A stretch of DNA of 64,000 nt. Origin: Actinomadura violacea. Its GTDB lineage: Bacteria > Actinomycetota > Actinomycetes > Streptosporangiales > Streptosporangiaceae. The translations under genes were made by a program, and so were the position numbers. The notes under the pieces are model-generated. The model did not search any database, had not been told where the DNA came from, and saw only the letters and a program-made list of their open reading frames with translations. The stretch covers positions 1 to 64,000 of the forward strand of contig NZ_JAGEPF010000043.1 of the NCBI RefSeq assembly GCF_017573465.1, read 5' to 3'. Positions 49,673-56,784 of this stretch are shown here, one piece after another (the first letter of the stretch is position 1; each line of letters opens with the position of its first letter).

Positions 49673-51066
49673 GAGACCTCCGCGGCCGGCACGAACAGCC
49701 CCAGACCCGTATAGCGCATCGACCCGGCCAAGACGGGGCCGATGACCGGGCGGTCGAAGGTGACGCGGACGTGGACGATCGGCTTGGAGGGCCGGTGCCC
49801 GGGCATCGTGTCGCGACGCGGCCGATGCAACGCCCCCTTGAGCATCGCAGCCGGTGAGAACTCGCACTCGACCGGCTCGGGCAGCCCCGCCCGCACCAAC
49901 GACCGCTCGACCTCTTTCATCACCCCGGCGTCGCCCTTGGACTTTTTGAGATACCGGTCCAGCATGATCGGTGTCGCGGTCACCCAAGTCCGGCTCCCGC
50001 CTCGGCCAGCCGCCGTCCACCGTTCGGCCTGCAGCCCTCGCGTCAATGCCGTCGACGGTAGATACTCCACTTTCAGGACCTGGTCTCGGCGCAAGGTCAG
50101 CCGCTGCAGAGGGCGTTCGACCAGCGCCCCCCACAGCCGTGCATATGCCTGACGCCGCAGCTCTCGCGGCACCGCCACGGCAACGCCCAACAGCCTGCCG
50201 TCAGCGTGCCGGTTCCCTACATTCGGCAAGGCCAGGTAACCGACATGGGTGCTGGTGTCAGCGCCATGCCCCGATACCTCCGGCGGCACGTCGGTTCCGA
50301 TCCGGTCCAGCACAGCGGCACGCAGACGGTCCGTGACCGTCAGCAGCATCTCACCGGTCGGCTTCACGCTGCCCGCCTCGAACCCGAAGATCAGCATCTC
50401 GTCGAACGGCGACACCGCCGGCGGCTCGACCGGAGCCGGTTTCGGATAGCTATACGGCGTGGTCCGGTTGGCCTCCCAGGACCGCCGCCCTTCAGCGAAG
50501 ATCTGACGGAGACGCTCGGTATAGCCCGGGTAGGGAACTCGTAGGGCAAGAGTGTCCGGCTCGCCGAGCTGCGCTGGTTTCAGCGTCGCCCATTCAGCGC
50601 GCATTAGCGGCGTCTCGTCTTGGACGCGCAAGGTCACCGGCGAAGTTGAACGCCCCAGATAGGGAACTCGCCGGGCGAGGTTCGTCAGAGTCTGGAGCGT
50701 GGCGGGTTGCGGGGAGGCGTCCGGCCAGACGAACGCGAACTCACCGTCACCGGGCTCTGCGCTCAACCGGATCTTGGTCTGCGCCGTCCGGCCGAGCTGA
50801 TGCTGGCTCGTCGGTTTGGTAGCCGTGATGTTGGTGACGACGAACCCCTCACGCCGCCTCGAGGTGAAGACCGGTGACGCCCAGACTTGCGGATCACCTG
50901 CGGCCTCCAGCCACCGCAGCGCCTCCCAATCCTGTTCGCCCGTGACGGAGGCGACAAGGGCGCAGAAGACCCGAGCCGGGTGAGGTGGCCATTCGGGCTG
51001 GTCCTGCCGGGTGCCGCCGGCGTCGTAGCGGCCATCGCGCAGCCGGGCCAGGATCGACAGCGGCAC
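49669..51066 (-). CDS. Csb2 (Cas5-Cas6 fusion of type I-G)
   Basis: A 465-residue protein. The N-terminal third is Cas5-like (ILARLRDGRYDAGGTRQDQPEWPPHPARVFCALVAS; RVPYLGRSTSPVTLRVQ) and the C-terminal third Cas6-like, with a GHRPSKPIVHVRVTFDRPVIGPVLAGSMRYTGLGLFVP ending. HRPRRDTMPGH supplies histidines for crRNA cleavage. It should process the array transcript and cap the 5' handle. Three bases after csb1. Confidence 0.92.
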   Translation of the reverse strand: MPLSILARLRDGRYDAGGTRQDQPEWPPHPARVFCALVASVTGEQDWEALRWLEAAGDPQVWASPVFTSRRREGFVVTNITATKPTSQHQLGRTAQTKIRLSAEPGDGEFAFVWPDASPQPATLQTLTNLARRVPYLGRSTSPVTLRVQDETPLMRAEWATLKPAQLGEPDTLALRVPYPGYTERLRQIFAEGRRSWEANRTTPYSYPKPAPVEPPAVSPFDEMLIFGFEAGSVKPTGEMLLTVTDRLRAAVLDRIGTDVPPEVSGHGADTSTHVGYLALPNVGNRHADGRLLGVAVAVPRELRRQAYARLWGALVERPLQRLTLRRDQVLKVEYLPSTALTRGLQAERWTAAGRGGSRTWVTATPIMLDRYLKKSKGDAGVMKEVERSLVRAGLPEPVECEFSPAAMLKGALHRPRRDTMPGHRPSKPIVHVRVTFDRPVIGPVLAGSMRYTGLGLFVPAAEVS

Positions 51067-51069
51067 TGG

Positions 51070-52206
51070 TCAGTCCTCGCCGGTGGTCTTGGTCACCGCG
51101 TGCTCGATCGCGTCCGCCAGTCCCTTGAACGGCGTCAGCTCGATCGTCTCGGTTCCCATGACCAGTCCGCTGGCAGCGGTCCGCTCCCGCAACTCGTGGA
51201 ATGCCTCGATGGCCTGCTCTGCGGACAGCGTGAACTCCTCGACCTCACCACCATCCTTCTCGAACGCCAGCGTCTCGCTGACCCGCACCAGATCGCAGCC
51301 GGAACGCAGCCACACCGACGGACGGTCGAACGCCAACCGGTCCCCCGCAAGCGCGAGCGCGAGCAGCGTCGCCCTGGCCAGCCGCACGCACTCATCCAAG
51401 GCGTCACCGAATCGGACGCGCTCAAGCCCACCCAACGAGATCCACGCGTCCCGGCGGCCCTCACTGACAACCACACCGCCCGGCACATCGCTCGCCAGTG
51501 CACTACCGTGCCCGATCTCGCTCAGCCGAGACCCCTTCGCCTTCACCCCGACAGCGCGGAACTCCCAGTCCGTCTCGGCATTGTCCGCGTCGTCGATCGC
51601 GCCGCTCAGGTTCATCGGGTCACGGCGCATACTGCGCCGGTTCCCGACCTTCGGATCCAGGCCGAACATCGAGGAGGTATAGAACCGGGCGAACTTCGGC
51701 CACCGCCCCTTCCGATGAGAATCCCACGCCCCGTAGATCAAAGAGCCGGGGTCGAGTTCGAGCAGCGGGCGAGCGTCCTCCTGGCTCACCTGACGCAGCC
51801 GCTTACCGACCTCGCTCTTGTCGAACCGGATCCCGTCCACCAAGCTGTCGCGTAGGTAGGCGTCGGCGTACCGGTGCGGGAACTCCAGCGACGTCAGCCG
51901 AACCGGCCCCCGAGTCGTCTGCGCCTTCAACTCGAACAGCGGCAACTGGATCCGGCCCTTGTCCCGAGCGGCCAGCAGCGCCTCCTCGATCCGGTTCGCC
52001 TGCGACGGAACCTGATCCAGCACCACCGTGTCGCGCATCTCGCCGCCCACCCGGCGGCCCTCCACCAGGTAGGGCCCCTCCGGGAACGTCGGGGGCATCA
52101 CCTTGTCCTCCGCCGCTGGACGGTAGACACCGTGGATCGACACCCCCGCGTCCACCCGCTCCTCTGCGACAGCCGCCAGCAGCCGTTCCACGAACGCTGA
52201 CCCCAT
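51070..52206 (-). CDS. Csb1 (Cas7 backbone of type I-G)
   Basis: A 378-residue Cas7-family protein. Recognisable blocks are GPYLVEGRRVGGEMRDTVVLDQVPSQANRIEEALL, LTSLEFPHRYADAYLRDS and LIYGAWDSHRKGRWPKFARFYTSSMFG. It forms the helical filament on the crRNA. ATG follows GGGGAGG. First gene of the operon csb1-csb2-cas3-cas8-like; the promoter should lie in the 180 bases up to array 2. Confidence 0.92.
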   Translation of the reverse strand: MGSAFVERLLAAVAEERVDAGVSIHGVYRPAAEDKVMPPTFPEGPYLVEGRRVGGEMRDTVVLDQVPSQANRIEEALLAARDKGRIQLPLFELKAQTTRGPVRLTSLEFPHRYADAYLRDSLVDGIRFDKSEVGKRLRQVSQEDARPLLELDPGSLIYGAWDSHRKGRWPKFARFYTSSMFGLDPKVGNRRSMRRDPMNLSGAIDDADNAETDWEFRAVGVKAKGSRLSEIGHGSALASDVPGGVVVSEGRRDAWISLGGLERVRFGDALDECVRLARATLLALALAGDRLAFDRPSVWLRSGCDLVRVSETLAFEKDGGEVEEFTLSAEQAIEAFHELRERTAASGLVMGTETIELTPFKGLADAIEHAVTKTTGED

Positions 52207-52387
52207 CAGAACCTCCCCGTGACCGCCGATGCCTCGCGTAACGCAGACAGTACGAGGAGCCACTGACAGTCGCGGCGAAACGAACGACCCATGACACCGC
52301 TAGCCGAAACCGGCCACACCAAGATGCCGCTAGACCGCAGAGGCCAGCCCATCAGAGCGGGGTGGCGCCCTCCTCAAAATACAAGAT

Positions 52388-52571
52388 CCCAACAATGATG
52401 ACCGGCCCGCCAAGGCCGGTGGCACCCACTCGAGCGGGTGCATGACGATGCCGGTGGGGACCCCGCAATGATGACCGGCCCGCCAAGGCCGGTGCCACCC
52501 AGTCGAGGGGGTGCATGACGATGCCGGTGGGCTGTCCGCAATGATGACCGGCCCGCCAAAGCTGGCGGCAC
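52388..52571 (-). CRISPR. CRISPR array 2, three repeats with two near-identical spacers
   Basis: Repeat copies near 52388, 52461 and 52534 (about 38 bp, period 73). On the minus strand the unit ends GGCCGGTCATCATTGCGG, homologous and co-oriented with the array 1 repeat but with different stem bases and TGGTGCC instead of CCGACA at the start. The two spacers (about 52427-52460 and 52500-52533) match at about 30 of 35 positions. The leftmost and rightmost copies are degenerate. Leader motifs lie to the right. Confidence 0.85.
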
Positions 52572-52699
52572 GATATCTGAATAGGGACTATAGCCTTCGT
52601 GTTCGTCAAACCGCACAGGGCGATGTCCTCTTTGTGGTCGACGGCGCCACCCGTCCTTCAGAACCACCACAGCGTTGGCTGTGTACCGGTGGTTCCGAA
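52572..52699 (-). promoter_or_regulatory. Leader of CRISPR array 2
   Basis: Shares GATGTCCnCTTTGTG (52622) and GGTGGTTCCGAAG (52687) with the leader of array 1 at matching distances; the rest has diverged. The outer motif runs into the right inverted-repeat arm. Confidence 0.65.
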
Positions 52700-52796
52700 G
52701 CGATAGGTGTCGAGGGCGTCAATTAGCGCTGGCGGGCCCCGACGATGATGAATGTGCGGGTGATCACTAGCTGGCCGGTCGCCGCGTAGGCGTCGC
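52684..52796 (+). repeat. Right arm of 113-bp inverted repeat enclosing the CRISPR-Cas locus
   Basis: Inverted copy of 44661-44773. It begins inside leader 2 (ACCGGTGGTTCCGAAG) and runs outwards. The small frame MMNVRVITSWPVAA is kept here, then stops, whereas the left copy remains open. Confidence 0.9.
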
Positions 52797-53006
52797 TACT
52801 GCGCCCATGCTGTGTGTACCCCCTATGGGATCCGAACCGGCGCTTCGTTGGTTGCCGAGCCGTGGTGCGGTCTTCTGGGCCCCGTGGAGGCTCCTGTGCA
52901 AACGGGATTCGTGCGGCATTCCTGAGACGCCTCTTACATGTAACTGTGAGTGACTGATCGCTTCGTGGTCATGTGATCGGGTGGTGGTTCCGGGATTGAG
53001 GCCTGC

Positions 53007-53028
53007 TGGTGTGGCCATGGTGTGGCCA
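53007..53028. promoter_or_regulatory. Candidate arm-type integrase sites, right end
   Basis: Two tandem GGTGTGGCCA motifs, one base different from the pair at 20501-20522, 106 bases inside attR. Confidence 0.55.
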
Positions 53029-53134
53029 AACGGCCTGGAAGTGCATTGGATCTTGATGGATGGGGTGGCCGCATGTCCGCTTTTGAGTGGACTTTGCGGC
53101 ACGCGGCCACCCCCTGCGGACGGGTTACGGCGCT

Positions 53135-53194
53135 CTGCTAATGCGGTTTGGGTTTACCGCCCATCCGGGGTTCAAATCCCCGATCCTCCGCCAC
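53135..53194 (+). repeat. attR: 60-bp copy of the tRNA-Ser 3' half
   Basis: Identical to 20389-20448. Upstream the tRNA 5' half is missing, so this is a partial copy and not a gene. Confidence 0.95.
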
Positions 53195-53200
53195 CTGACC

Positions 53201-53240
53201 AGGGACTTCGCCCGAGATTGAGATCTTGGACGAAGTCCCT
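53201..53240. terminator. Hairpin next to attR
   Basis: A 10-bp perfect stem (AGGGACTTCG and CGAAGTCCCT) extended inward by several more pairs. It occupies the same place relative to attR as the hairpin at 20455 does to attL, and is best read as the corresponding element of the older integrated element. Confidence 0.6.
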
Positions 53241-53271
53241 GTCGCGTTCCAGATGCCCGTTTTTCCGCGCC

Positions 53272-53292
53272 TGGTGTGCACATGGTGTGCAC
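53272..53292. repeat. Arm-site-like motif of the older element
   Basis: TGGTGTGCACATGGTGTGCAC: two GGTGTGCAC copies in the same spacing as the GGTGTGGCC pairs of the resident element, and at a similar distance from the att core. Suggests that the remnant integrase used related arm sites. Confidence 0.45.
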
Positions 53293-53354
53293 GGGACGTC
53301 GGCGGAGTGCGCTCGTTCCCAGCTGAGGCCGGGTGCTGACCCTCTCAGGCTTGG

Positions 53355-53588
53355 TTACCCTGCGTGTTGGCCGCGCCTGTTCCGGCGGTCCGCGAATGAG
53401 ATCACGTTGGTGGCTGCGAGGGTCCTCGTCAGCGGCTGGCGAGGGACGACCGCCGCCACTGCCCTGGAGACCTCTGGAAGCACCGAGGAGTAAGTGTCGG
53501 CGGTGAGCGAATGAAGCGAGTGCCCGAGCGTCTCGCCGATCACCTTCATGGCGATCTTGCCGAGTAGCGCCAAGGTGGTCGCTCCATG
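53355..53588 (-). pseudogene. C-terminal fragment of a second tyrosine integrase
   Basis: HGATTLALLGKIAMKVIGETLGHS, then LTADTYSSVLPEVSRAVAAVVP is clearly homologous to the end of the resident integrase (same GH and TADTY boxes, catalytic Tyr present) but the N-terminal four fifths are missing. It lies 160 bases outside attR in the same orientation, where the integrase of an older element in the same tRNA would be. Confidence 0.85.
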
Positions 53589-53616
53589 CCGCTGCGCGAT
53601 CCGCCGGACTGGACCG

Positions 53617-53709
53617 CTCGACGACGTCCAGGCCAAGCTTCGCTCCATCATCAAGCGCCTTCTGGCCGAGCACGGCTACCCATCCGAAGAGCAGCCCGAC
53701 GCCATCTAG
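53617..53709 (+). pseudogene. C-terminal fragment of type I restriction HsdR
   Basis: The plus strand reads LDDVQAKLRSIIKRLLAEHGYPSEEQPDAI and then a stop. KLRxxIKRLLxxxGYP is the characteristic C-terminal helix of HsdR (DUF3387). Only about 30 residues remain, joined directly to the integrase fragment on the other strand, so the older element probably carried a type I restriction system. Confidence 0.6.
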
Positions 53710-53871
53710 GAGGTCATCGAACGAGTCCCCCAATGCCGAACACTGACCACCGCCGGCTCAACGCCCCCACTCCTCACCGAGGTCCATGAGGTGGGACGCG
53801 CTTACGTGCGGGTGATCACGTCTCCGCAAGTCGAGTGGACCAGCGTGATGGTGCCGACGTCCGGTGGATCG

Positions 53872-54537
53872 TCAGTTATGGACTTCGACCTCGGGTGCGC
53901 CGTGGTCGGCGAACCAGCGTTGGAGGTCGTCTCCGTCGAGCAGATGAGGTGACTCGGCGCCGACGTCGACAGGGCCACTGACATGGCCGGTGGCGCCGTC
54001 GAGACGCGAATCCGCCATGCGGGCCTCCAAAAGGGCGGTCGAGCTCGTGGGTCCGCCGAAGTCGCACGCTCGCAGGTCGGCGCCGCGCAGGTCCGTTCCG
54101 GCAAGCCATGCTCTCGCGAGATCGGCCCCGCGGAGATCGGAATTTCGCAGGTCGGCTTCCTCGAACTCGCATGTCCGGAGATCCGCGTCGACGAGCAGTG
54201 CGTTCCGCGCATCGCAGGCTCGCCCCTGCGCCTTCCGTAGAAGTGCGCCGCTCAGGTCGGCGCCGCGCATGCTTGCTGCGATCAGAGACGCTCTTCCCAG
54301 TTCCGCGTTGCGGAGCCTGACGCCGTCCAGGATCGCCTCGTCCAAGCAGGCGCCGAGTAGTTCGAGGCCGGACAGGTCGGCGCCGGAAAAGTCGAGGCCG
54401 TCGCCCTCGAAGCACGGAATGAAGCCCTCGGGGTCCTCGGGAAGAGCGTCGAGGTAGGCCTCCAGGGCCTGCCTCGCGGCCGCATCACGCGGAAACGCGC
54501 CGACGTCTCCGCGGGTACGTCCAAAGTTTTCACTCAT
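53872..54537 (-). CDS. Pentapeptide-repeat protein
   Basis: A 221-residue protein whose residues about 45-170 are tandem pentapeptides of the A(D/N)LxX type (LDFSGADLSGLELLGACLDEAILDGVRLRNAEL ... DADLRTCEFEEADLRNSDLRGADLARAWLAGTDLRGADLRACDFGG), forming a right-handed beta-helix. Some such proteins mimic DNA and protect gyrase; no evidence for that here. ATG at 54537; GTG at 54564 is an alternative. Confidence 0.88.
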   Translation of the reverse strand: MSENFGRTRGDVGAFPRDAAARQALEAYLDALPEDPEGFIPCFEGDGLDFSGADLSGLELLGACLDEAILDGVRLRNAELGRASLIAASMRGADLSGALLRKAQGRACDARNALLVDADLRTCEFEEADLRNSDLRGADLARAWLAGTDLRGADLRACDFGGPTSSTALLEARMADSRLDGATGHVSGPVDVGAESPHLLDGDDLQRWFADHGAPEVEVHN

Positions 54538-54856
54538 GGTTTCCAGATTACCTTCCCCTGCCACTCCGGATAGGCGGGGACTAATTGTTCAACCGCGATG
54601 ACCCGCTCCGCCGTCATCCCGATGAGTCGATGGTTGCACTAATCCTTTTGTTCAATTCTTTGCTTGCCGTTGCAGTGAAGAGTTCGGCCGACTTTGGTTT
54701 TGGAATTGGTTGACCTGGGTTCTTGGTAGGGCGTGGCTCCAGCCGGGTTTTTCGACTCGGCTACGGACCCCGGTGGGCGCGGTGATTGCCTGGGCGCTGG
54801 AGGTGCGGCCGGTAGTGGCCCGGCGAAGGGTGGGCGGGGGTCGTTACGGTACGGGC

Positions 54857-55906
54857 GTGGATCGACGCGTGTTCGGCATCTGGGCCGCGGTCGTGTCGCT
54901 GCTCGCGCTGGTGGACGCGCTCGGGTGGTGGAAGGACTACGCGGACGGGGCGCACAGCGTCGGGCTTGGCCTCGCGCAGACGATGGCGTCCTCGCTGACG
55001 TGGCTCCCGGTGAACATCAGCGTGTATCTGCTCACCATGTGGTTCCCGGTCAGGCGTCCCCACGTGGTGCGCGCGGTCATGGTGCACCTGGTGGGCTACC
55101 TGGTCGCGCTCTGCTGGCTCAGCGGGCGGATGTTCCTGTTCGATCCGGTGCTGCACTGGATGCCTCCCGGGCAGGGGTTCGGCGACGAGTACCTCCGGAA
55201 CCTCGGGGCCTATCTGGCGATGTACTTCGAGTGGGTTGGCGTCGCCCACGGGGTCTACTACTTCGTCCAGCACCGGCGGCGGCGGGAGCAGTTGGCGCGG
55301 GCCCGCGAGGAGCTGACCCGGGCCGAACTGCAGGCGTTGCGGGCGCAGGTGCGGCCGCATTTCCTGTTCAACGCGATGAACACCATCGCGTCGTTCGTCC
55401 ATGACGACCCGTCGCGCGCGGAGGAGATGGTCGTGCGGCTGAGTGCCCTGCTGCGGCGGTCGCTGGAGCATGACGGCTCGCTGGAGGTGACGTTGCGCGA
55501 GGACCTGGAGGTCCTGTCCGCCTACGTGGACATCGAGCAGGCCCGGTTCGAGGACCGGCTCGCCGTGGATTGGCGGCTGCACCCCGGGGTGCTGGACGCG
55601 CTGGTCCCGCCGCTGCTGCTGCAGCCGCTGGTGGAGAACGCGGTCCGGCACGGCATCTCCCCCCGCGACGCGCCGGGCACGGTGACCATCACGGCCCGGC
55701 CGGAAGGGTCTTGGCTGCGGCTGATCGTCGCGGACGACGGTGTCGGGCTGCCGCCCGGCCGGCCGCGCACCGGGATCGGGCTGGCCAACTCCCGCGCCCG
55801 GCTCGTCCAGATGTACGGCGCGGAGCACCGGTTCAGTGTCGAGCCGCGGCCCGGCGGTGGCGTCGCCGCGACCGTCCGGCTGCCGCTGCGGACGGCGCGG
55901 ACATGA
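54857..55906 (+). CDS. LytS-type sensor histidine kinase
   Basis: A 349-residue kinase with four membrane helices in the first 150 residues, then the His_kinase domain with RAQVRPHFLFNAMNTIASFVHDDP (phosphoacceptor His) and a HATPase domain (PLLLQPLVENAVRHGISP; VADDGVGLPPG; TGIGLANSRARL). GTG start. It overlaps its response regulator gene by ATGA. Ligand unknown. Confidence 0.9.
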   Translation: MDRRVFGIWAAVVSLLALVDALGWWKDYADGAHSVGLGLAQTMASSLTWLPVNISVYLLTMWFPVRRPHVVRAVMVHLVGYLVALCWLSGRMFLFDPVLHWMPPGQGFGDEYLRNLGAYLAMYFEWVGVAHGVYYFVQHRRRREQLARAREELTRAELQALRAQVRPHFLFNAMNTIASFVHDDPSRAEEMVVRLSALLRRSLEHDGSLEVTLREDLEVLSAYVDIEQARFEDRLAVDWRLHPGVLDALVPPLLLQPLVENAVRHGISPRDAPGTVTITARPEGSWLRLIVADDGVGLPPGRPRTGIGLANSRARLVQMYGAEHRFSVEPRPGGGVAATVRLPLRTART

Positions 55907-56616
55907 TCAAGACGTTGATCGTCGACGACGAGCCCCCGGCCCGGCGGCGGCTCCAGCGCATGCTGGCCGCCCACGACGACGTCCACGTGCTCGCCGGGTG
56001 CGGCTCGCCCGCCACGGCGCTCGCCGCCCTCCAAGGGCACCGGCCCGACCTGGTCTTCCTCGACATCCAGCTGCCCGAGGGCGACGGGTTCGGCATCCTC
56101 GACGCGATCTGGGGCCGGCACGACCCGGCCGTCGTGTTCGTGACGGCCTTCAGCGACCACGCCGTCCGCGCCTTCGAGGTCGACGCGGTCGACTACCTGC
56201 TCAAGCCGTACGGCCGGGACCGGCTCGACCTGGCGCTCGACCGCGTCCGCGACCGGCTGGCCCGGCGGACCGCGGCCCCGGCGCTGAACCGGCTGCCCGT
56301 CGAGATGGGCGGGCGGATCCGGCTGCTGGACCTGGACTCGATCGACTACGTCCAGGCCGAGGACGGCTACCTGCGCATCCACGCCGGCACCCGCTCGCAC
56401 CTGGTCCGCGGCACCCTGGCCAAGCTCCAGGAGCGGCTCGGCTCGGCGGAGTTCCTGCGGATCCACCGCTCGGTCATCGTCCGGATCGACCGGATCCGCG
56501 AGCTGGAGGTCCTCGGCCACGGGGAGATGCGGCTGACCCTGTGCTCCGGCAGTGCCCTCATCTCCGGCCGCGCCTACCGGGACCAGGTGCGGGCCGCGCT
56601 CGGCCTGCCGACCTGA
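55903..56616 (+). CDS. LytTR-type response regulator
   Basis: A 237-residue regulator. Receiver residues 1-120: LIVDDEPPARRRL, FLDIQLPEGDGF (phosphoacceptor Asp), TAFSDHAVRAFEVDAVDYLLKPY. LytTR DNA-binding domain from about 135: IDYVQAEDGYLRIHAGTRSHLVRGTLAKLQERLGSAEFLRIHRSVIVRIDRI. Partner of the kinase just upstream. It may control the peptidase gene downstream (inference). Confidence 0.93.
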   Translation: MIKTLIVDDEPPARRRLQRMLAAHDDVHVLAGCGSPATALAALQGHRPDLVFLDIQLPEGDGFGILDAIWGRHDPAVVFVTAFSDHAVRAFEVDAVDYLLKPYGRDRLDLALDRVRDRLARRTAAPALNRLPVEMGGRIRLLDLDSIDYVQAEDGYLRIHAGTRSHLVRGTLAKLQERLGSAEFLRIHRSVIVRIDRIRELEVLGHGEMRLTLCSGSALISGRAYRDQVRAALGLPT

Positions 56617-56784
56617 CCGCCGCTCCCGTTCACCCCTTCCCCGCTCCCGTTCGCCGCGCGGACCCGGCCGCCGCCCCGGGACCGCTCCTAGGGTGAGCGC
56701 GTTCCGCCAACCGGCAGAGCCGTGGCCGGCATCCGTCCTCGGGGGCATGGGTGCCGGTCCTTCCCCACCGCGTGGGAGTTCGCG

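Larger units (their letters stand above)
20389..53194. mobile_element. Integrative mobilizable element in tRNA-Ser (about 32.7 kb)
   Basis: The element is delimited by perfect 60-bp direct repeats derived from the 3' half of tRNA-Ser(GCT). It holds a tyrosine integrase and excisionase at the tRNA-proximal end, a relaxase and MobC, then arsenic resistance, regulatory genes and a type I-G CRISPR-Cas locus. No FtsK/SpoIIIE-type Tra, no type IV secretion and no recognisable replication initiator are present, so I class it as mobilizable rather than a self-transmissible AICE. Confidence 0.9.

Noticed and set aside
52352..52670. Two frames through CRISPR array 2
   Set aside because: Translated repeats, same reason as in array 1.
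20389..53194. Classification as a self-transmissible AICE
   Set aside because: No FtsK/SpoIIIE-type Tra, Spd proteins, RepSA/RepAM or type IV secretion genes were found; relaxase plus MobC fits a mobilizable element better.
53120..53194. A second tRNA-Ser gene
   Set aside because: Only the 3' 60 bases are present; the acceptor 5' strand and D-arm are missing, so it is attR.
53872..54537. Qnr-like gyrase-protecting pentapeptide protein
   Set aside because: It has the repeat fold but only about 125 residues of repeats and no visible Qnr-type loops; I leave the function open.
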